NCBI GenBank assembly: GCA_033220425.1
Contig: CM065652.1
Span: forward strand, 1,550,001-1,614,000
DNA length: 64,000 nucleotides
Source of the DNA: Lepraria neglecta
Taxonomy: Eukaryota; Ascomycota; Lecanoromycetes; Lecanorales; Stereocaulaceae
Reading direction: 5' to 3'
Under the pieces are notes generated by a model that was given only the letters and a program-made list of their open reading frames with translations, had not been told where the DNA came from and searched no databases. Made by a program: the position numbers and the translations under genes. This document shows, piece by piece, positions 34,401 through 46,106 of this stretch (its first letter is position 1; every line of letters begins with the position of its first letter).

Positions 34401-34780
34401 CGGAAGTATGAGGGAGTTCCGTATCGATGAAGGGCTCCGAATTTGAGATTATTCGGGTCGCCGGCCCGGTCAACTACAAATGATCCCTGGGAGTTGTCCC
34501 TGGTTTCGTTCTCCCCTTGGGTCCTGGCCCGGTGTTCGTGGCGGCTGCGATGGCGATGGTTGTCTCGCTTGTGTCGTTCATGGGGGGATGAATTCGGCAA
34601 TATGTTAATATCAGTGGGCTGCGCATCAACTTCTTGACTCCTGACAGGGTCCTTCGGCCGAAAACTTGCGAATTTGGGAATTGGTCTCTTCCCATCTTTG
34701 GAGGGATTCAGAGGCATACTGACTGTGAGCAGTTGCAGAACTTGAGCCGAAGACCCTTTTAGAGGTCCAATATTACTCAT
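31436..34780 (-). CDS. nrde2: NRDE-2 family protein (nuclear RNA surveillance)
   Basis: A single exon of 1,114 residues. NRDE2 proteins are nuclear, work with the Mtr4/exosome system and affect RNA silencing and splicing. The N-terminal third is charged and disordered, with the family segment DPNNLKFGALHRYGTPSYFR. The NRDE-2 domain begins near residue 280 (ADPTNCDAWLDLINHQDQ) and runs for about 340 residues. The C-terminal half is helical, HAT/TPR-like (LFFLFEHSRGENRRAKAVFWRGVRACPW near the end). The ATG at 34717 (MPLNPSKDGKRPIPKFASF) fits the family start better than the one at 34780, so the first 21 residues are uncertain. It is divergent from UTP10 with about 235 bp between starts. Confidence 0.92.
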   Translation of the reverse strand: MSNIGPLKGSSAQVLQLLTVSMPLNPSKDGKRPIPKFASFRPKDPVRSQEVDAQPTDINILPNSSPHERHKRDNHRHRSRHEHRARTQGENETRDNSQGSFVVDRAGDPNNLKFGALHRYGTPSYFRFGAGNVVGSPREYKIDRSVSNEKGLILSNRLHDLPTKSDRRSFWKGNHREVLQELRIKPQANQALDIDTADFVALSADRRTKRRRGNDGSSLDVSSSSGDDETHYRSIEGNARSNNKPADQDLIYNDDEMSSDEHEQSRSSTLDESVQRKRIELSRRVDADPTNCDAWLDLINHQDQIMGMNSSKRKGLTNAEKRSNADVKLSIYEKALDKVSNAEARETLLLGMTEEAIKVWPGERLSSQWESILKDNPGSLTLWTRFLDFKQTAFTSFRYDEVQSVYLNCLSTLERAQQMTGKAIAETEKIHEIQVYVVLRMTSFMRESGFSELATAAWQALLEYEFFKPTRLQGHEHKEGDPLHETVMSMFEAFWDSEVPRLGEGSSKGWASFCQKQADPPQPRTEVTDVMEGGQDIWKSWIASERRQGLLARKPARTIDEVEENDPYSVILFSDIRPFLIDSPSKTSRKILLDAFLIFCGLPPCQTESNDAPSRNWTGNGFLRNEALSQPNGPSQLWGLEAPKPRKPISEVSNTQADLLDDNSLSKDPFGFPLPSWRLSSGFLFAATGSWFSPFDAWQYSVNQGPLDMSWVIQALRTLVLSGVGGDSLAEFLLALELYLSPNTVKKKSRTLLKKQSANLRLYGAYALVEYRLGNPSKGENVIITSINMGKTLEASQGESLMLWRTWIWEMMSAGNTQDALQRLMEFANEEVQTAPVKTNQLEDHGTKPALLLRTEMALTATRDHMLSLNKYRHASLAMECLFLFSYLRSSLLSAISTFKSNVALLSTNSANEHLHQSFAQLLYHHTTHTHLFKPADIRSLLAESIAQFPQNTIFLSLYAWNEARFRIDDRVRSIVNNVVLSNNTSTSTPGGKQQESVTSHFFAIYTELHRGLTLGSNSSTIRSTFERAVESESGANCAGLWKLFFLFEHSRGENRRAKAVFWRGVRACPWVKELYLLAFEYLRDALEDSELRGIYELMEEKGLRVHVGLEDES

Positions 34781-35015
34781 TGGCCATACCTCCTATATGC
34801 AGTCGATCTCGGTAGTTCGAGCTGCTATAATGTTAATGCTACCAATGCTCAAACTCTCTTGGTAACGGCGGTTCGGCAAACCTTCCCCCGCTTGCTTCCG
34901 CCAAGACCTTTTTTCTCGAGACGCACGAAAAGTCTGGAGGTCAACATCTGCCATTGTTATGATTTAGATCGGCAATCTGGTGTCTTTTCTGGTAGTCTGC
35001 CCCGTTCAGAGCGCG
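34781..35015. promoter_or_regulatory. bidirectional promoter NRDE2/UTP10
   Basis: Only 235 bp separate the NRDE2 start (34780, minus) and the UTP10 start (35016, plus), so both promoters must overlap. It contains a CT-rich tract on the plus strand (CTTCCCCCGCTTGCTTCCG and CTTTTTTC). No clear TATA box or yeast-type PAC/RRPE motif is visible. Confidence 0.6.
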
Positions 35016-38000
35016 ATGTCGACTGCTCTCGCAACCCAGCTGGCCCAGTTCCGCGCCCAATCTACGAACTCCCTCGATCTCAGAGCTCAGAAGAATGCCC
35101 ATTCGCAGTCCCTTCTTTTCGAACCAGGTGTCGCTGCAACACAAGACTTTGATACGATATATCAGATATGCTACGAAGGACTCGAGGAGCTCTGCCGCCT
35201 TGATTCACGGTTCAGCGGCTTTGTTGGGAACATATTCAGCGAACAGAGCAAGCAAGAAGATCGAACACAAATGACGGCTGCCCAAAATCAACAGCTTGAT
35301 GGTGTCCTTGAAGAGTTTCTGTGCTTGATTGGTAGCAAACTGCTACTGAAACCAGCAATAAAGGCGGTGGAATGGCTGGTGAGAAGGTTTAGGTCCGTCA
35401 AAGGAGAGATGCTTCGTGTGCTTCGCGGACATGTAGACCACTGTTGCTGATTTATCGTATGTCCACAGGGTCCACGAGAACAATACAACATGTCTGGTAA
35501 TCTCGTTTCTCCCTCTCCATACAACCCCAATCTTCGCAACGTTGCTCTCAATACTACCACAAAAAATACCGTCGACCCTCAAATTCCTCCATCCATACAT
35601 CCAATCACTCGCAAATCCTCCACGCCACACAATTGCATATACTGCTTCGAACAACCGCCCTTTCCTTGGCGCCTTAAGTGCCCACGTTCTCAGGTCCAGC
35701 CGTTTGGGTTATCAGCATCCGGCCCTGATATCATTCTGGGCGTCGATTGCTACTGAAGCTGTAACTTCGATGCTTGATCAAGCTCGCTCGGCCAGGCTAG
35801 AATCCCAGAAGCAGAATCAAGAAGATGTGACCCTGTTCTTCTTGCCAATACTCAACGAGGGGCTCTCAATGGAGGGAGTGTCTGACCTCCGGGTTGGGTG
35901 TTACATGGTTCTGACCATCTTGGCCTCCAAAGCTAATTTAGGAGACGGTCTGATAACAGCGCTGATGGAAGCCGTAACTTCTGACTGGGCTCAGACCTCC
36001 CATGCCGGGCTGATCTGCCTTTCTGTTCTTGCACAGCAAAGTCCAAACGCCAAATTACCCAAGCGTGTCTTCAAAGCTGTCTTGGCGCTTGAGAAGTTTG
36101 AAGATGACCTAATGACCCTTCGGGAACAATACAAAGTTGAAAGACTTACTCTGGGGTTAGTTCTCGGCGTGATCAGTGGCCTCAAAAGGACTCGAGATGC
36201 AAATAGAATTCGTCTTTTAAGGACTTTGATGGAAGCCGGTCTTATGGATGAAGCTTCTACCACAACCGCCATCCAGTCAGTCCTCTCGGCCACTCAGACG
36301 ATGACCCCAGAGACAAACCCCAACTTTGATGTGCAGGGGTCGTTGACAGATCTCATCCTCCGCCTTGCCGATTCCAGCTCCATTGGATGGCTCGTACAGA
36401 CCACGATTAAAGAATTCGATCTTGACAATGGTCAAATTCAAAGGCTTCAGAGATCATTACAGTCTAATGAAGAGACCTCAACTCTAATGATTGAGGATGT
36501 CGATATGGGTGATGCGGATGAGCAAACGCTGACAGAAGATTTCGAGACTCTCACTCGTCGAATTCCAACCAGGACAGCGTACGAGATCTCATTCCTGTCA
36601 TACTCCGATTCGTACGTCTTCGGTAGTCTCAAACATGCTTTCATTGCCATGTCTGTTTCATCCACGGATGTTGACAGATTTTCCAATCTGCCGGTACTAC
36701 GAAAATCTCTAGCAATGAGCGAGCCACTTTTTGTCTCATTCTTCATCCGAGTATGGTGTGGCAACAGTCCAGTGATCGCCCGGGCGGCAGCAATTCGATC
36801 AGTGTCAAGTTGTGTCGGGGCGGAACCTCTCACTGCTGATGTGCAAATAATTCTCCCATACTTGGTCTTTGCACTGGCTGATCGATCTCCAAAAGTTCGC
36901 CGTGCAGCGGCAGGGCTTGCCCTGGCCTTGGTCCCTGCCTATGCAAAAGAAAATGAGAATGAGAAGACACGTGCAAAGTTGCCAATATTGGGTCAAGAGC
37001 AGATCTATGGACAAGGCAAGGAGACGAAGGAACTGTCATGGCTCTCCACGAACGAGACTCATCGATTTCTGGCAGATTTTTTGGTTCCAGGTCTCGAAGA
37101 GTGCTTGCTTGATGAAAGACACATCTCAAAGCTTGTATCTGACAATCTCAATGGCTCGAAGCACGGCAAGGCCACGAATACTATACATAAGGACTTGAAG
37201 ACAACATTGCGTCTAGCGATCTTCAATTATCTTTGTAGCCATGTGGTCAACACGCCTCTGTATAGCGTCAAGTTTCGCCTTCTTCGGATGTTGAACCAGA
37301 TCCCTAAAGTGGGCAGCACATCAAGAACAAAGCTATTGTTGCCTCTACTGTCCAACGTTGTGAGCCAAAATCAAGAAGAGCAGGAAAGCCATTGCCGCCA
37401 AGAGGAACTCGACCCTCTGCGCTTTTTAGACCAGGTGGTAGACATCGTCACCCCAGCGGATCGAGAGGGTATCCAGACCTTGAAGGCCATCACTCAGCCT
37501 GAAGACCAACCAACATCCCCAATGCTTAGAGCGGCAACTTTGCGCCATATTCAAAAAGTTTGGCCATCTATGAAATCAGATTTGCAGGCATCTTTTGCGA
37601 AGATGTTACTAGAGCAAGCGGTTGAAACCACAGGACGCCAGGCAGGTGACGACCAAGGCGCCCAAGCCATAGAGACATTACGGGCGCTGCCATTGCCTAC
37701 CGCAATTTTACAGTCTTTCCTTGAAGGATTGCCAACTGTATCGTCCGGTCTTCCGGATAAGCCTCCAGCGTCGAAACGTCGGCGCACTAGCCATGGGCAG
37801 TCAATGAATACTGCCCACCCCGGTGCAAACGAACTGCTTTCAATTGTTCGGCAAATAATAGTTGTTCTTGAATTAGTAGAAGGGTCGAAGCCAGAGAGGC
37901 ATCCCGAGCTTTTGAATGGGTTATTCCATGTCTTTTCAGACTTGCAACATTCCTCCAGCCGATCGTACACGGCGACCGGCTACCTCCAATTATTGGCCAT

Positions 38001-40856
38001 GGACAGTATGCTCGCAATTGTCAAGAAAGTCGAAGTAGGTGTTACTTTCCTGTGAAGATTGCTAAACTTTTGATATGAATGCTGATCCCTCGCAGAACCT
38101 CTCCACTTTGCACGTTGATCGATCTGCTATCCGTGCCGATGTCCTTGTAGATTGTATTAGGAGCACAGAAAGCCCCCAAGTCCGAAATACGGCTCTACTT
38201 CTTGTATCCGCTTTAGCAACGGTCGCCCCAGAACTGATCCTACACAGCGTCATGCCTGTATTTACGTTCATGGGCGCCAATGTCTTGCATCAGGACGACG
38301 ATTTCTCAGCATATGTAGTCAAGCAGGTACGTATTCCGATAATTTGGTGAGCATCTTGGCTAAATCCCACTTCTAAAGACTATGGAATCCATCGTTCCTC
38401 GCCTGGTGCAGTCATTACATAAACGAAAAGAAGGTCCTTTCGCTGGAGTGTCGGAGCTACTCCTCAGCTTTGCTGCTGCATTCGCGCATATACCCACCCA
38501 GCGGCGCTTCGATCTGTTCACTTCACTGGCCGACAAAGTTGGTCCCAGTGACTATTTGTTCGCCCTATTTGCCGTTATGCTGGATAAGTACCAAAACAAT
38601 CGGAAAGTGCTACAATTTGCTACCGATCTTGCCGGCCATTATGATGTGAAAACACGTCTCCAAGTAAGATATTGATGCCCGAAGTGCATTACAAATAGCT
38701 CTGACATATCTATCATAGACAATAGAGAAGTATCTGCAGGTCATACTTGATGTCCGAAGACCAAAGCCGACAATATCTGCGCGGTTATTGACCATTGACG
38801 TTGACCATACCGCCGATGATGCCGTTGCCAATCTGCTTCCTCTTGCGGTCGCAGTCCTCTGTGATGTTGGCCTAGTATCCAAAGCATCCAGAATTTTTGG
38901 CAATGAGGGGGAGGATGCCGTTGCAATACAGTCATGTTACGAAATGGTCCTTGAGCAGGTTTTTATTCTTTCGGAGCAATGCAAGAGCAACAAGAAATTG
39001 GACGCGGTATGCATGCAAGTCTTAGATGCCTCTCTCGGATTACTGCCGCTATGGAAATTGGTTGGAACTCTCCAAAGCTTACTTGGACGAACAGAAGGCA
39101 TTGTTAGTATGCCCCGAGCTCCAATCCAAAACTATAGCTGACCCGGTGTAGATCCGTCGACAAGTGCTTCGGTCACTTGAACACCGTCTTCATGACAGAA
39201 AGCTGAACCAAGCTTCCCAGACAGCATGTCTAGCCTTCCTTCCCCATCTCATTGCTGTCATCGAAGAAACCCCAGACATAGAACTACGGTATACGGCAAT
39301 TTCTTGTGTGGATTGTGTTACAGAGAAATTTGGCAAGAAAGACCCATCCGCTGTCCTTGCTGCAGTTCAGACAATTTCCGGAAAGAACTGCCTAGGAGCA
39401 GCCGAAAGCAGTCTACAGGTCATCTCCCTCCTTTGCTTGGCTACAATAGTCGAAGCATCCGGCGACATGTTCATCTCAGTCGTACCTAAAACGTTTCCAG
39501 CAGCTATCAACCATTTGGGTGCCAGTATAGCAGAAGATGTCGAAGATGAAAGTCTGCACAACGCAGCCTACTCATTCCTGGGGGCTCTTCTAGTCTACGT
39601 ACCCTGGGCGATCACTGGCGCTGATTTGGACCGTTTGTTGACAATCTCATACGAGTCTGCCAATGCGGAAATAGGCGAGTTATGCGCTCAGAGTCGCTTG
39701 GAGGCACTAGCGTTGGTGCCCAAGCAGGTGGAACTCAGAGAATGTTTTGCGGCTTTGGTTAGGACATGGCCGAGTGCAATGACTGGGGGTCCATTGGTAA
39801 GTGTTCCGGTCGCTCAACGTGGAAGGTGTACTGATGACGATACAGGCTGTCAAGGAGCTCCTTCAAATCCTTCGCCAAGCAATAGATCTACAGCCAAAGT
39901 CGATGATTGTCAAGCAATCGGAAACCTTGGGCGGTCTGTTTCTCAAGATCTTGGACCTGCGGCGCGTTCAACTCTCACCTCCCACAGAGGATAGCTATGA
40001 TGCGAACGATATTGACGAGGTCGAAGATGCCGTTAATGAATCTGCGATTGCCATGATATACAAGCTCAACGATGCCACCTTCAGACCGCTCTTCTTGCGA
40101 ATACTGGATTGGACTACCACACCAACATCGAAGAAAGATGACAAGGCGCGAATTTACAGGCAGGTGACTTGGTATACGTTTCTACTCAAGTTCTTCGATA
40201 CGCTAAAGGTGAGTTCATGGAACTGACGCGCTCTTCATCGTTGCTGATGACATCCCTCCAGTCAATTGTAACCAGCTATGCCGGTTTGATACTTGAAGAT
40301 TCCGTCGAGATACTCAAAAACTTTTCTCCGGAAGATAAATCCTCGATGGAGCTTTGGCGCCGAGTCACCCTAACACTTTCCAAGACTTTTGAGCATGACC
40401 AGGACGGTAAGCTGCTCCTCGCTTGAGCTTCGCATTTATCACGCTGACACCTCTCAAGACTTCTACCAAGCTCCCGCCCACTTTGCCCCTGTCTCCACCG
40501 CTCTCCTCAGCCAGCTCACCCACGCCGCCGAAATCCCCCTCTTACCCGAGCTCATTCCTGCCATCGCCGAATTGGCAGTGGCGACAGATTCTTCGGCTCA
40601 CCACAAGGAGCTGAATGCGGCTATATTGAAGTACATGCGCTCTAACAGCGCAGCAGTACGATTAGCCGCTGTGCAATGTGAAAAGGCATTGACTGAGAGA
40701 CTGGGAGAGGAGTGGTTGGCACTTTTGCCAGAGATGCTGCCGTTCATTAGCGAGGCTTTAGAAGACGATGACGAAGGCGTCGAGAAGGAGGTACAGAGAT
40801 GGGTGGTGGGCATTGAGGGTATATTAGGAGAGAGTCTCGATCCAATGTTGCAATAG
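35016..40856 (+). CDS. utp10: U3 snoRNP / small-subunit processome protein Utp10 (HEATR1)
   Basis: Nine exons: 35016-35392, 35469-38034, 38096-38326, 38379-38663, 38719-39102, 39152-39796, 39846-40208, 40262-40406, 40459-40856. All introns are 49-76 bp with GT-AG ends, and all joins keep frame, giving 1,797 residues (yeast Utp10 has 1,769). It is almost entirely HEAT-repeat helices. The N-terminus MSTALATQLAQFRAQSTNSL and the FLPLHTTPIFATLLSILP segment (after the first intron) are family hallmarks. The C-terminal BP28CT-type region follows. It acts in the nucleolus in pre-18S rRNA transcription and processing. The ATG at 35016 is preferred over one 36 bases upstream because it gives the conserved N-terminus. 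It shares its promoter with NRDE2. Confidence 0.96.
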
Positions 40857-41499
40857 TGATGCCATGAAAGCAGGCTATAAGGTGGTTATGTTGCAATAGC
40901 CTACCACTCAAGAGCTTCGCAATTGTTAATGTTAAATACTTCAAGTATATTTAGGGCCGTTTCCAGGCGCATCTCCGGCTATTCTCGTGAGGCTATTCCT
41001 AGACAATCATCTGAGTGAGGGCTTTCTCGGAGGGCTACTTCTAACTAGTAGCATAGTACTAATAATCCGTCCCTCTATTCTTTTAGGATTAGTTATTTTA
41101 TAACGTTCTTCTCGTCTATATAGTCTAACTATCTACTAGAGCGTCGACCCGTCCGTTTTCCTTCTCTAAAGTATATAGTATCTTAAATTTACACTATTCT
41201 AATAGCTCTAACCATGGTATTTATTTTCTATTTAACTCTTTTATTATTATAAAGTTAAGAAACTTCTAATATAATTATAATTCTATTCGACTCGATTTGT
41301 TATGGTTGCTGGATTAGTAAGCGCTTGCGCTTGCCTTATGTATTTCTTCCGCTCAGTAGCTAGAAAGAATCAACAACTCATTCAACCCCAATAACTCGTT
41401 CATTGTGATCTTTGCGCGTTGCATATTTCATCCATACTGAGACCCTGCCACGATTGGTCTATAATCCAATTGATTATACTCTGCGCTACCTTCTACCTA
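40857..41499. other. AT-rich non-coding stretch, RIP-like
   Basis: From about 41,000 the sequence is rich in TA and TTTATT-type words with no open frames, as expected for heavily mutated repeat DNA. No family is recognisable. Confidence 0.45.
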
Positions 41500-42250
41500 C
41501 GTGTTTCTTATAACGCCAAGGTCGAGCTGTAACCACTAGGGCTTAGACTACAGCTCGAAGGAGAAGAATAATAAGATATGACGCTGGAAAGTCTAATATA
41601 AGCTTAGATCTTGGGTTAACGCCCCGAAATCACCGGATTTAAGCGTTATTGAGACCTGCTTTGTGTTACAAGCCGAGACCATGCCGTGTCGAACGCGTGG
41701 TCATCGAACGTTGTCGAACGGGCTTGGCACAGGAGAACTTCTTGAGCGCAACGCTTGGCGTTCGACCATTGGTCGCACTGCGCTCGTTGCGATCATGAAA
41801 TTTCCTATGTCTATATATGTAGAGCACTGCTCACCACTTGGAGCATTGTGCTCAACTCATCTGTTGTACTTGATTACATGCGATAGATCTCTTAGGCTAG
41901 GCACTGAACATATATCATCTGATCATATACCAGACCTGCTTAGCATCACAGGAAGACTGCTTCACTCTCTTACACCCTTGTTGCACCTCCATCCCCATTG
42001 AGAACAATCCATATACGATACCGGTACGCACGGTTCGTAACACTTTGGGCCCCTAAACAGTTTTTATTAAATTCCGGGCGCTGGGACGAAGAGACTTTAC
42101 GGGCGCGCGCTGAGGAGAGTTGGCGCGACTATATACCCCAGGAATTTGTAAATAAGTAGGGTTTAACTATGAAAGACCGGCTACACGCCTGCTTAGACAG
42201 TAACGGGCGAATGACTAGTTATTAGTACTGTAAAATAGCTGAATAAATAG
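41500..42250 (+). mobile_element. Tc1/mariner-type transposase 3' remnant, split by a solo LTR
   Basis: The frame before the insertion ends with the signature NAPKSPDLSVIE (consensus PxSPDLNPIE, carrying the third catalytic residue). After the insertion it resumes as the C-terminal helix WDEETLRARAEESWRDYI, then NK-stop-GLTMKDRLHACL, in a shifted frame. Stops and at least one frameshift are present. The N-terminal part and terminal repeats were not recognised, so the limits are approximate. Confidence 0.7.
41664..42042. mobile_element. solo LTR of a retrotransposon (379 bp)
   Basis: The element begins TGTTACAAGCC and ends GGTTCGTAACA, so TGTTA and TAACA form the inverted ends typical of LTRs. 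It is flanked by an exact 5-bp duplication CTTTG (41659-41663 and 42043-42047). It has no internal coding region. The best explanation is an LTR retrotransposon insertion into the older Tc1 relic, followed by LTR-LTR recombination. Copia or gypsy type cannot be decided. Confidence 0.85.
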
Positions 42251-43039
42251 TGTTTTTTGGCGGTGTTGAGGCTTGAGCCCCAGATTGGCAAAGAAATTTT
42301 ACGCCGCGAGACTACTGCCTAGTCTAATCTCGGTATCCTCGACTTTGCCGAGTTCCATAACTCGGCATATGCACGCGGCTCGTCCCGAGCGGAAAATTTT
42401 TCTTTTCTACCCGAATCTAACTCTATACTCCAGCCAAGTTTTTTTTCTACCCCTGAAAGTCCGATCGATAGAGCTAAGCCTTCAGCTATCTCAACCGCCC
42501 GCATCTAGTCAAGCAAGATTCAATGTGGCCCAATGATCTTCAAACTCAAATTTTTCCATTGCATTTTCAATAGAGGAGAGAAGCTTTAGCTGGAGATTCC
42601 CTACTCGTGGTCTACTGTTACATGATGTCTAAAAGAGAGAACCCGATTTTAGAGTTTATCGAGTTGAGGGCCTAGATCATCTATTCAGGCAGTTAAGGTA
42701 GTGGCAAGATATCGTGTCCTTGACAGACCGTCCATTCATATCCCAATTATGCTAGGTCGGCGTGCTAAGACTCGAAGAACATCGTAGACGGCTGGCACAC
42801 CTTTTTTCTCCTTCGCCTAATTGGGCAGTCCGGGTGGATTCACTTTCTTGTCTCGCTTACAGCAACACAAAGAGGCTAAACTAATGGCAGCTCTTTGTTG
42901 TCAATATAAGCTGGCAGATCTCTTTGCCACCACTGCCTTGACCCACCTAAGGCCACGCCCTTGCTTCTCTCTCTGCTTCCCAGGAATGCAAATAGCTTCG
43001 GGGTCCCAGTTTTTATCCCATTTTTTTTACCGCCACAAA
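42251..43039. other. intergenic, GT25 gene promoter side
   Basis: No gene recognised. It contains paired GCCGAG/CTCGGC words near 42340-42370 and poly-T runs before CTACCC (about 42400 and 42445), which may be more transposon debris. A 73-codon extension upstream of the glycosyltransferase ATG is open but not alike in character. Confidence 0.4.
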
Positions 43040-44330
43040 ATGGCTACTTTCACCATAAATCAAATGCTCCGATCACCCCGGCTCTTCGTGATTAGCGTCC
43101 TCGCCTTCTGCTGTTTCTTAACCTTCCCCCTGCTATATGGCCCTCACCAGAGCCCTTTTCAAAGCATCTTAACACAGAGCACAAACCACACGAGGCAAAA
43201 CCCTGCCATTGGCTTCAAAGTCATACAAGAGAGCCTCGAGGATGTTCACAACTCAACACTTGGAGTGAGTAAGCTACTTCTCGCTACAAATCCGTCTGTT
43301 GACGTTGGTACCTACCTACAGTTCCAAAAGATCTTCGTCATTAACCTTCCCGAGCGCACCGATAAGCTTGATCAATTCGTCATCGTCTCTTCGCTCGCGG
43401 GCATCACTGCGGACGTAATCGAAGGTGTAAAAGGCAAAGATATTCAAAACAAGTCGTTACCAGCGTTGGAAGGCTTACCGACTGCCGACCACGGGAGAGA
43501 CAATATCGTTGGATGCTGGAGGGCACATATGAACTTCGCGCAGACGTAAGCCAGAAGACAGCCTCAAAACTCAGCATAACCCGCCACTGACCCTTAGATT
43601 TAGTGTCGTCACCAATGGCCTCTCTTCAGCTCTCGTCATAGAAGACGACGCCGACTGGGACGTCAGCATCAAAGACCAGCTCCAATATTTCGCGTCAGGC
43701 AGCCAATTCGTCACTGCCGTCCCCACCGACCACAAGCCTCACTCCCCTTACGGCGACGACTGGGACCTGCTATGGCTGGGCCACTGCGCATCAAAAATCA
43801 TGCCCGACGACGAACGCCGCTGGATCATCGAGAACGACGCCACAGTCCCAGATCCCAAACGCCGCGTCAACTTCGCCGGTATACCAGACATGGCAGCATC
43901 AGGCTACGATAACAGCACTCGTGTTGTATACAGAGCCAGCAATGGCGTTTGCATGTATGCCTACGCGCTCTCCTACCGCGGTGCTCGCAAGCTCCTACGT
44001 GGCCAAGCACTCCGGAAAACGTTCACACCAATCGATGTGGGCGTCGGTCAAATGTGCAAAGAGAAAGATTTCAAATGCATCGGCGTCTTCCCGCAGCTCA
44101 TCGATAGCCATAAAGCGGCAGGACGGATCAGCCGGGACAGCGATATCGGGAAGTTCAGCGCGTCAGAAGTCAGGCAGAAGGGCTTTACGCCTAATATCGT
44201 GCATAGCATGCGTTTGAACATGGATCGTCTGCTGGCGGATGAGAAGGCAACGATAGAGAGGCAGTGGCCTGATGATCCTGTGGTTGTGGGTCCGCCGAGG
44301 CCGAGACCTATGGGGAGAGTGATGGAATGA
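43040..44330 (+). CDS. glycosyltransferase family 25-like protein (type II membrane)
   Basis: Two exons (43040-43545, 43598-44330; 52-bp intron) give 412 residues. A short cytosolic tail is followed by one membrane helix (about residues 14-32), then a luminal domain, as in Golgi type II transferases. Family marks: IFVINLPERTDKLDQF (about 96-111), GCWRAHM, and the acidic LVIEDDADWD (about 178-187), which provides the DxD-like metal/nucleotide-sugar site. GT25 members transfer galactose or related sugars (bacterial LPS enzymes and collagen galactosyltransferases); the fungal substrate is unknown. The start at 43040 was chosen because it directly precedes the anchor. Confidence 0.88.
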
Positions 44331-44617
44331 TCTGACATCGGATGTGATTTAGAAATGAATAGCAAGGTGTTGAATAGGTAGGGATGGACGGAATTCATGC
44401 ATTTAACCGGAAACTGGTGTTCTCCACGGAAGAAAAGGGAGCCACATAGTCAGAATCGAATTCCAAGTTTTTGCAACTTATGCCACTCTAGAATTAGGCC
44501 AAACAAAACTCTCAGGTGGCTGTGATTGTTGCATTCAGTGCTCCGTGGCTACCTATCCAATATGCCTGGCTTGAACGGCTTTGAGCCCTTGCTTTAGCAC
44601 TTACCGTCCCTACATCC

Positions 44618-45298
44618 TCAGATCGCCTTACTGGCTGCGCTCTTGACAACTTCCACCACCTTATCAGGCTGGCTCAGCGGAACCATATGCCCAGCACTAC
44701 AGCTCTCCACCTTCGCACCTACCATCCCAGCGAACTGACCCTACATGCCAGGCGGCAACAGCGCATCTCCTTTACAGCACAAGTAAACGCTTGGGATGTC
44801 CCTCCATCCACAATAGGCGATCTTCGCATCACAGTCTTTGGCAGTAGGTTGGAAGGTGCACTGGTCTTTGAGAAAAGATTCCGCTGTGGGAGCCGGAATG
44901 TCGTTGAAAAGGGTGTTGAGCGGGTTCAGTGGGTACATACGATCGGCCTAATTTAATTAACTAGTAAACCCATGTTCCTGCAATCTAAAACCCAAGGGAA
45001 ACAGAATTAAGATGGTTAACTACCTCATTCACGAAGAACGGTGCATCCCCTATAGCAACGCCTTCAGGAGCAAGTGATCCAGCCAAGAAGACAAGTTTAC
45101 TGATCCCACCCTCTAATCCTTTGTATTTCCTCGCTGCAAGAGCCAAGCCTTTCACGGCTTGTGATAAATACCAGTGCTGGCGAGCGGGACAACTTCTGTT
45201 TGGTACTGGTACTGTGATTCAAGCGTCGTTGTGAGGGCGGAGAAGACGGTGGGGCCTTCCCAGAAGCCGGGAACGAAGACGATGGTTGGTTTGGACAT
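44618..45298 (-). pseudogene. alpha/beta hydrolase (salicylate-esterase/AB_hydrolase_6 type), internally deleted
   Basis: It starts well at ATG 45298 (MSKPTIVFVPGFWEGPTVFS) but loses frame after PLASTG, near residue 45. The next recognisable residues are AVKGLALAARK, normally about 55-60 residues further on, so the segment with the nucleophile elbow (HSAGG in relatives) is gone. A further exon then follows after an intron ending near 44946 (MYPLNPLNTLFNDIP, YCGWRDIPSVYL). An in-frame TAG lies after LLPPGM, then the catalytic His segment SAGHMVPLSQP, ending TGA at 44618. With the serine lost and frame and stop defects, it cannot be active. Confidence 0.8.
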
Positions 45299-46106
45299 TG
45301 TCGTCAGAGGATTTGGATTTGGTCCAGGAAAGCCTTCTAGTTTCTGCAAAGATTCCTACGAAAATGCCGCAACGAGACTCACTTGCAAGAAGGCACAATC
45401 AAAATCGTATGGATTAGACCAGCAGGCAGCTTTCTTATCAAAGCCAATTGCCGACGGTTCAACGATCGTCTTCAGTAATTCTATCGTTCAGGTGGGGAAT
45501 TGGTAAGATTTTAGCGGCAAAGTAGCAACGAAAAATGATTTGCGGACATCTGACGTGGTTTTTTGAGTGAAGCAATTGCACTGGCTTTGGAAGGATCCCG
45601 TAGATGCAGGAGTCCACCAATAGTAGTAGCAGCTTCACTCCAGCATGTTGGATGGCCTCAATGCTGTTGATCTAGAATGCTTCACCAACCAGTGTGATTC
45701 CGTTTTCTCAAGACCATGAGTAATACTTGGCTTCAAGTCTCGAAGCCCGCTTTGGGGAAACATAGCGGACTCGAAAGGAAAAGTAAAAAGGACTGACAAC
45801 TGATAACCCTTGGCTGACTAACCAAGAATGTAGGTCGCGTTTCATTGGTCAATTTCTCCACCGTTGAAACCGCACTCACGACTTCCGACCACGTTCTATC
45901 GTTCTCTAGGCCTACGATGCTTCCTCCCTCCAAAGCGGCGGGCTCGAGTTCTCCGAATATGGCCCCAAAGAAAGAAGGAGCCAACATCATGCAGCGAAGC
46001 AGGCCGATCATCGGGCTGCATCTGAGTCATTCACTATCGTACTCTTGACATTGGTATCTATCCCATCGAAGGGCCAATATCGATACTTCAAAGACTCTAC
46101 GCAATC
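45299..46106. other. intergenic
   Basis: It separates the divergent hydrolase relic and GNAT gene. Frames of up to about 110 codons have no recognisable features. Confidence 0.45.

Noticed and set aside
16390-42500. Possible shared transposon end between about 16.4 kb (GGGGTAGAAA) and about 42.4 kb (TTTTCTACCC)
   Set aside because: The words are short and T-rich; similarity outside them is too weak to claim one family.
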